Below, piece after piece: positions 63,301 to 64,000 of a stretch of 64,000 bases of DNA. Origin of the DNA: Hymenobacter nivis (GTDB lineage Bacteria > Bacteroidota > Bacteroidia > Cytophagales > Hymenobacteraceae); the NCBI RefSeq assembly GCF_006439025.1, contig NZ_RCYZ01000004.1, forward strand, positions 1-64,000, given 5' to 3'. Position 1 is the first letter of the stretch. Every line of letters begins with the position of its first letter. The position numbers and the translations under genes are program-made. The notes under the pieces were generated by a model. It ran no database searches, was not told the DNA's origin, and was given only the letters and a program-made list of their open reading frames with translations.

Positions 63301-64000
63301 CCGTGGTCGCGGGTGCCCACCCAGAGCGTGCCATCGGCGGCCCGGAAGATGGTGGCCGCATCCACGCCGCGCCCCGTGTCGGCGGGCTGGCTGAGGTAGG
63401 TTTGCGACGTGCGGCGGGCCAAGTCGTAGGCCGTCAGGCCATTGCGGGTGCCAAACCAGAGCGTGTTGGTGGCCTCTTCCTTGTAAATGGCGTTGATGTA
63501 GTTGTTGGCGTTGGAAAGTGCCGGCTGCCCCGTGAGCTGGTGCCGCAGCCGCCCGAAAGCCCGTTGCCGCAGGTCTACCTTATTAAGGCCCCCGGCCGAG
63601 GCGCATAGCCACATCAGTTGGTGGTTGTCCTCAAACAGCTGGTGCACGCGCTCCGAGTTGATGCTGTAGGGCTCGTCGTCGCGGGGCTGAAATCGGGCCG
63701 GGTGGCCGGCTTGCAGCGGCGGCGCGGCGGCCGTGGGGGCCCCGGCCTCCCACACGTAGAGGCCGTGCAGGGTGCCCGCCCACAGCCGGCCAAACGAATC
63801 GAGGCGCAGGGCTTGCACGCGGGGGTAGTGGTAGGGCAGGGCGTGGGGCACCAGCGCCTGCCGGGTGCGCCGGCTGGCGGCCGATACCCAGTAGATGGTG
63901 CGCTCGGCCCCCACCCACAGGTCGCCCCGGCGGTCGAGGTGCAGGGCACTTACGGGGGTACCCGCCAGGGCGGTGGGCAGCAGGGGCCCCGCGGGCCCGC
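60384..64000 (-). CDS. Hybrid two-component sensor kinase (HTCS), N-terminus outside the window
   Basis: At least 1205 residues are visible; the frame is open to the right edge, where it reads SALHLDRRGDLWVGAERT, so the start lies outside. Order: a beta-propeller of Reg_prop repeats (LWVGTRDHGLTAV, LWIGTLGGGLQQL, LWVGGTGLYRF), a Y_Y_Y domain (HYAYRLLGYNPAWVYPG), one membrane helix (WAYLLYGLVLLGLMVLY), HisKA (NVSHELRTPLTLILGPMEEI), HATPase (FDPYYQASHTD, GTGIGLSLAKQF), a receiver (LLVVEDNDEVRQYL, LIISDVMMPRSDG) and an AraC DNA-binding domain (ITEIAFQVGVENVKYFRKTF). Such proteins sense periplasmic ligands, often glycans, and regulate transport and degradation loci. No polysaccharide genes are visible here. 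Confidence 0.95.
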   Translation of the reverse strand, partial: GPAGPLLPTALAGTPVSALHLDRRGDLWVGAERTIYWVSAASRRTRQALVPHALPYHYPRVQALRLDSFGRLWAGTLHGLYVWEAGAPTAAAPPLQAGHPARFQPRDDEPYSINSERVHQLFEDNHQLMWLCASAGGLNKVDLRQRAFGRLRHQLTGQPALSNANNYINAIYKEEATNTLWFGTRNGLTAYDLARRTSQTYLSQPADTGRGVDAATIFRAADGTLWVGTRDHGLTAVRRTGGRTQLTTYRRTGTFDLTSTRLEHLAQDGQGTLWVATFSKGLLRLGPDGRLLGHYDMATAHLPTNQFTFLLYDAPRNVLWASTRDAGLLKLRPTADSLRLLRQFSYAGGRAGGLPVNYVWPLLLGEGGALWIGTLGGGLQQLTTTAQGRDTLRSFSRYLPESDVESLLADDAGNLWVGGTGLYRFTPATRQYLRYDVADGLQSNAFKIGAAARAQDGTLYFGGINGITYFQPSDIQANPYPPVVQLTDLRIANQPVAVGRPFNGRLVLAGPLSEPQTVTIKPSENDFSVDFVALNYTNPHKDHYAYRLLGYNPAWVYPGPGQRTASFTNLPPGRYTLQVQADNGEGVWAKAPATLQFEVLAPWYKTGWAYLLYGLVLLGLMVLYRRFEITQQGLRNKLALEHFQAEKEKELTNLKLGFFTNVSHELRTPLTLILGPMEEIIGAPGPVSGLRDKVQLMHRQTRKLLDLVNQLLDFRKVESGHVPLRASYGNVVQFLTDSYLVFKQQATERGLAYTLDVPAEAVLLHFDRSKLEIVLTNLLANAFKYTPAGGQLTLAATVVGSPGGEAVFQQGELAGNYLEISVVDTGVGIRAEELARIFDPYYQASHTDTLRMTGTGIGLSLAKQFTERHGGNLHVTSEVGAGTTFRLRLPFGRAHLQPGDVLAEAEQAELAAELAETAPAFDPIASDLPTESLPARPRLLVVEDNDEVRQYLQQLFGSEYEVLAAADGLDGWEKALAQLPDLIISDVMMPRSDGLELCRKLKQHPKTAHVPVLLLTARTAALHEVEGLGLGADDYVSKPFNPLVLQAKATALLRNRLKMREFYQRQILLEPTEIVVADADRTFLEQAMRAVEQHLDDPAFGVQVLASDLCLSQSVLYRRVKGITGQTTVEFIRDVRMKRAAQLLTHSQLRITEIAFQVGVENVKYFRKTFQKIYGVAPSEYAKQHRPDRGAALLVESEEDEANG

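Overview
The window looks like chromosomal DNA of a high-GC member of the Bacteroidota, most probably Hymenobacter or a close relative. This rests on several signals. Genes and tRNAs are repeatedly preceded by the Bacteroidota -7 box TAnnTTTG, in four cases with a TTG element 19-20 nt upstream. The gene content includes a type III glutamine synthetase, a SusC-like/TonB outer-membrane receptor, DUF4290, DUF3109, DUF4846 and DUF4468 proteins, a hybrid one-component-style sensor kinase, and a secreted protein with a type-IX-secretion-like tail. The palindrome GGGGCCCC is also extremely frequent. No rRNA, CRISPR array, transposase, integrase or phage module was found, so this is ordinary chromosome with a few small dispersed repeats.

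Layout. 1-4.5 kb is a nitrogen-assimilation block: glnN (cut by the left edge), an outer-membrane porin, a DUF4468 protein and amtB. 4.5-15 kb carries leftward envelope and metabolic genes: a class C-type serine hydrolase, an exported protein of unknown role, a TonB-dependent receptor, a MORN-repeat protein, a thiolase, and a Bat-like TPR/VWA pair. 15-17.6 kb has tRNA-Ser(GCU), two ferritin-like proteins, and tRNA-Pro(UGG)/tRNA-Arg(UCU). 17.7-30 kb has gyrB, a short protein that fuses an FtsZ C-terminal half to an FtsK gamma DNA-binding domain, convergent ppk1 and ppx, a sirtuin, two uncharacterised genes and topA. 30-37.3 kb is a chemosensory operon: a soluble poly-HAMP receptor, CheW, CheY, CheA and CheC. 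37.4-48.4 kb is housekeeping: a ureohydrolase, a small membrane protein, a DUF4349 lipoprotein, murA with Asp at the usual catalytic Cys, DUF4290, pcrA/uvrD, DUF3109, mqo, ansA and tRNA-Ser(GGA). 48.5-52.8 kb is a run of short exported or unknown proteins. 52.9-64 kb has an MFS transporter, a DinB-like protein, an amidohydrolase, AMP nucleosidase, a small HsdR-N-like nuclease-fold protein, an FAH-family enzyme, an aldo/keto reductase and a large hybrid sensor kinase cut by the right edge.

The strongest candidate for something undescribed is the gene at 20329-21156 (minus strand). It has the FtsZ catalytic T7 loop and C-terminal domain but no GTP-binding half, and it ends in an FtsK gamma winged helix, the domain that reads KOPS sites. 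It could link FtsZ polymers to chromosome position. Other points worth attention are the poly-HAMP receptor with a near-identical 552-bp internal duplication, heptamer-phased inverted repeats, a 129-bp MITE-like element that supplies the pcrA stop codon, strong terminators placed just upstream of start codons, an acceptor-stem mismatch in tRNA-Arg, and apparently leaderless promoters.
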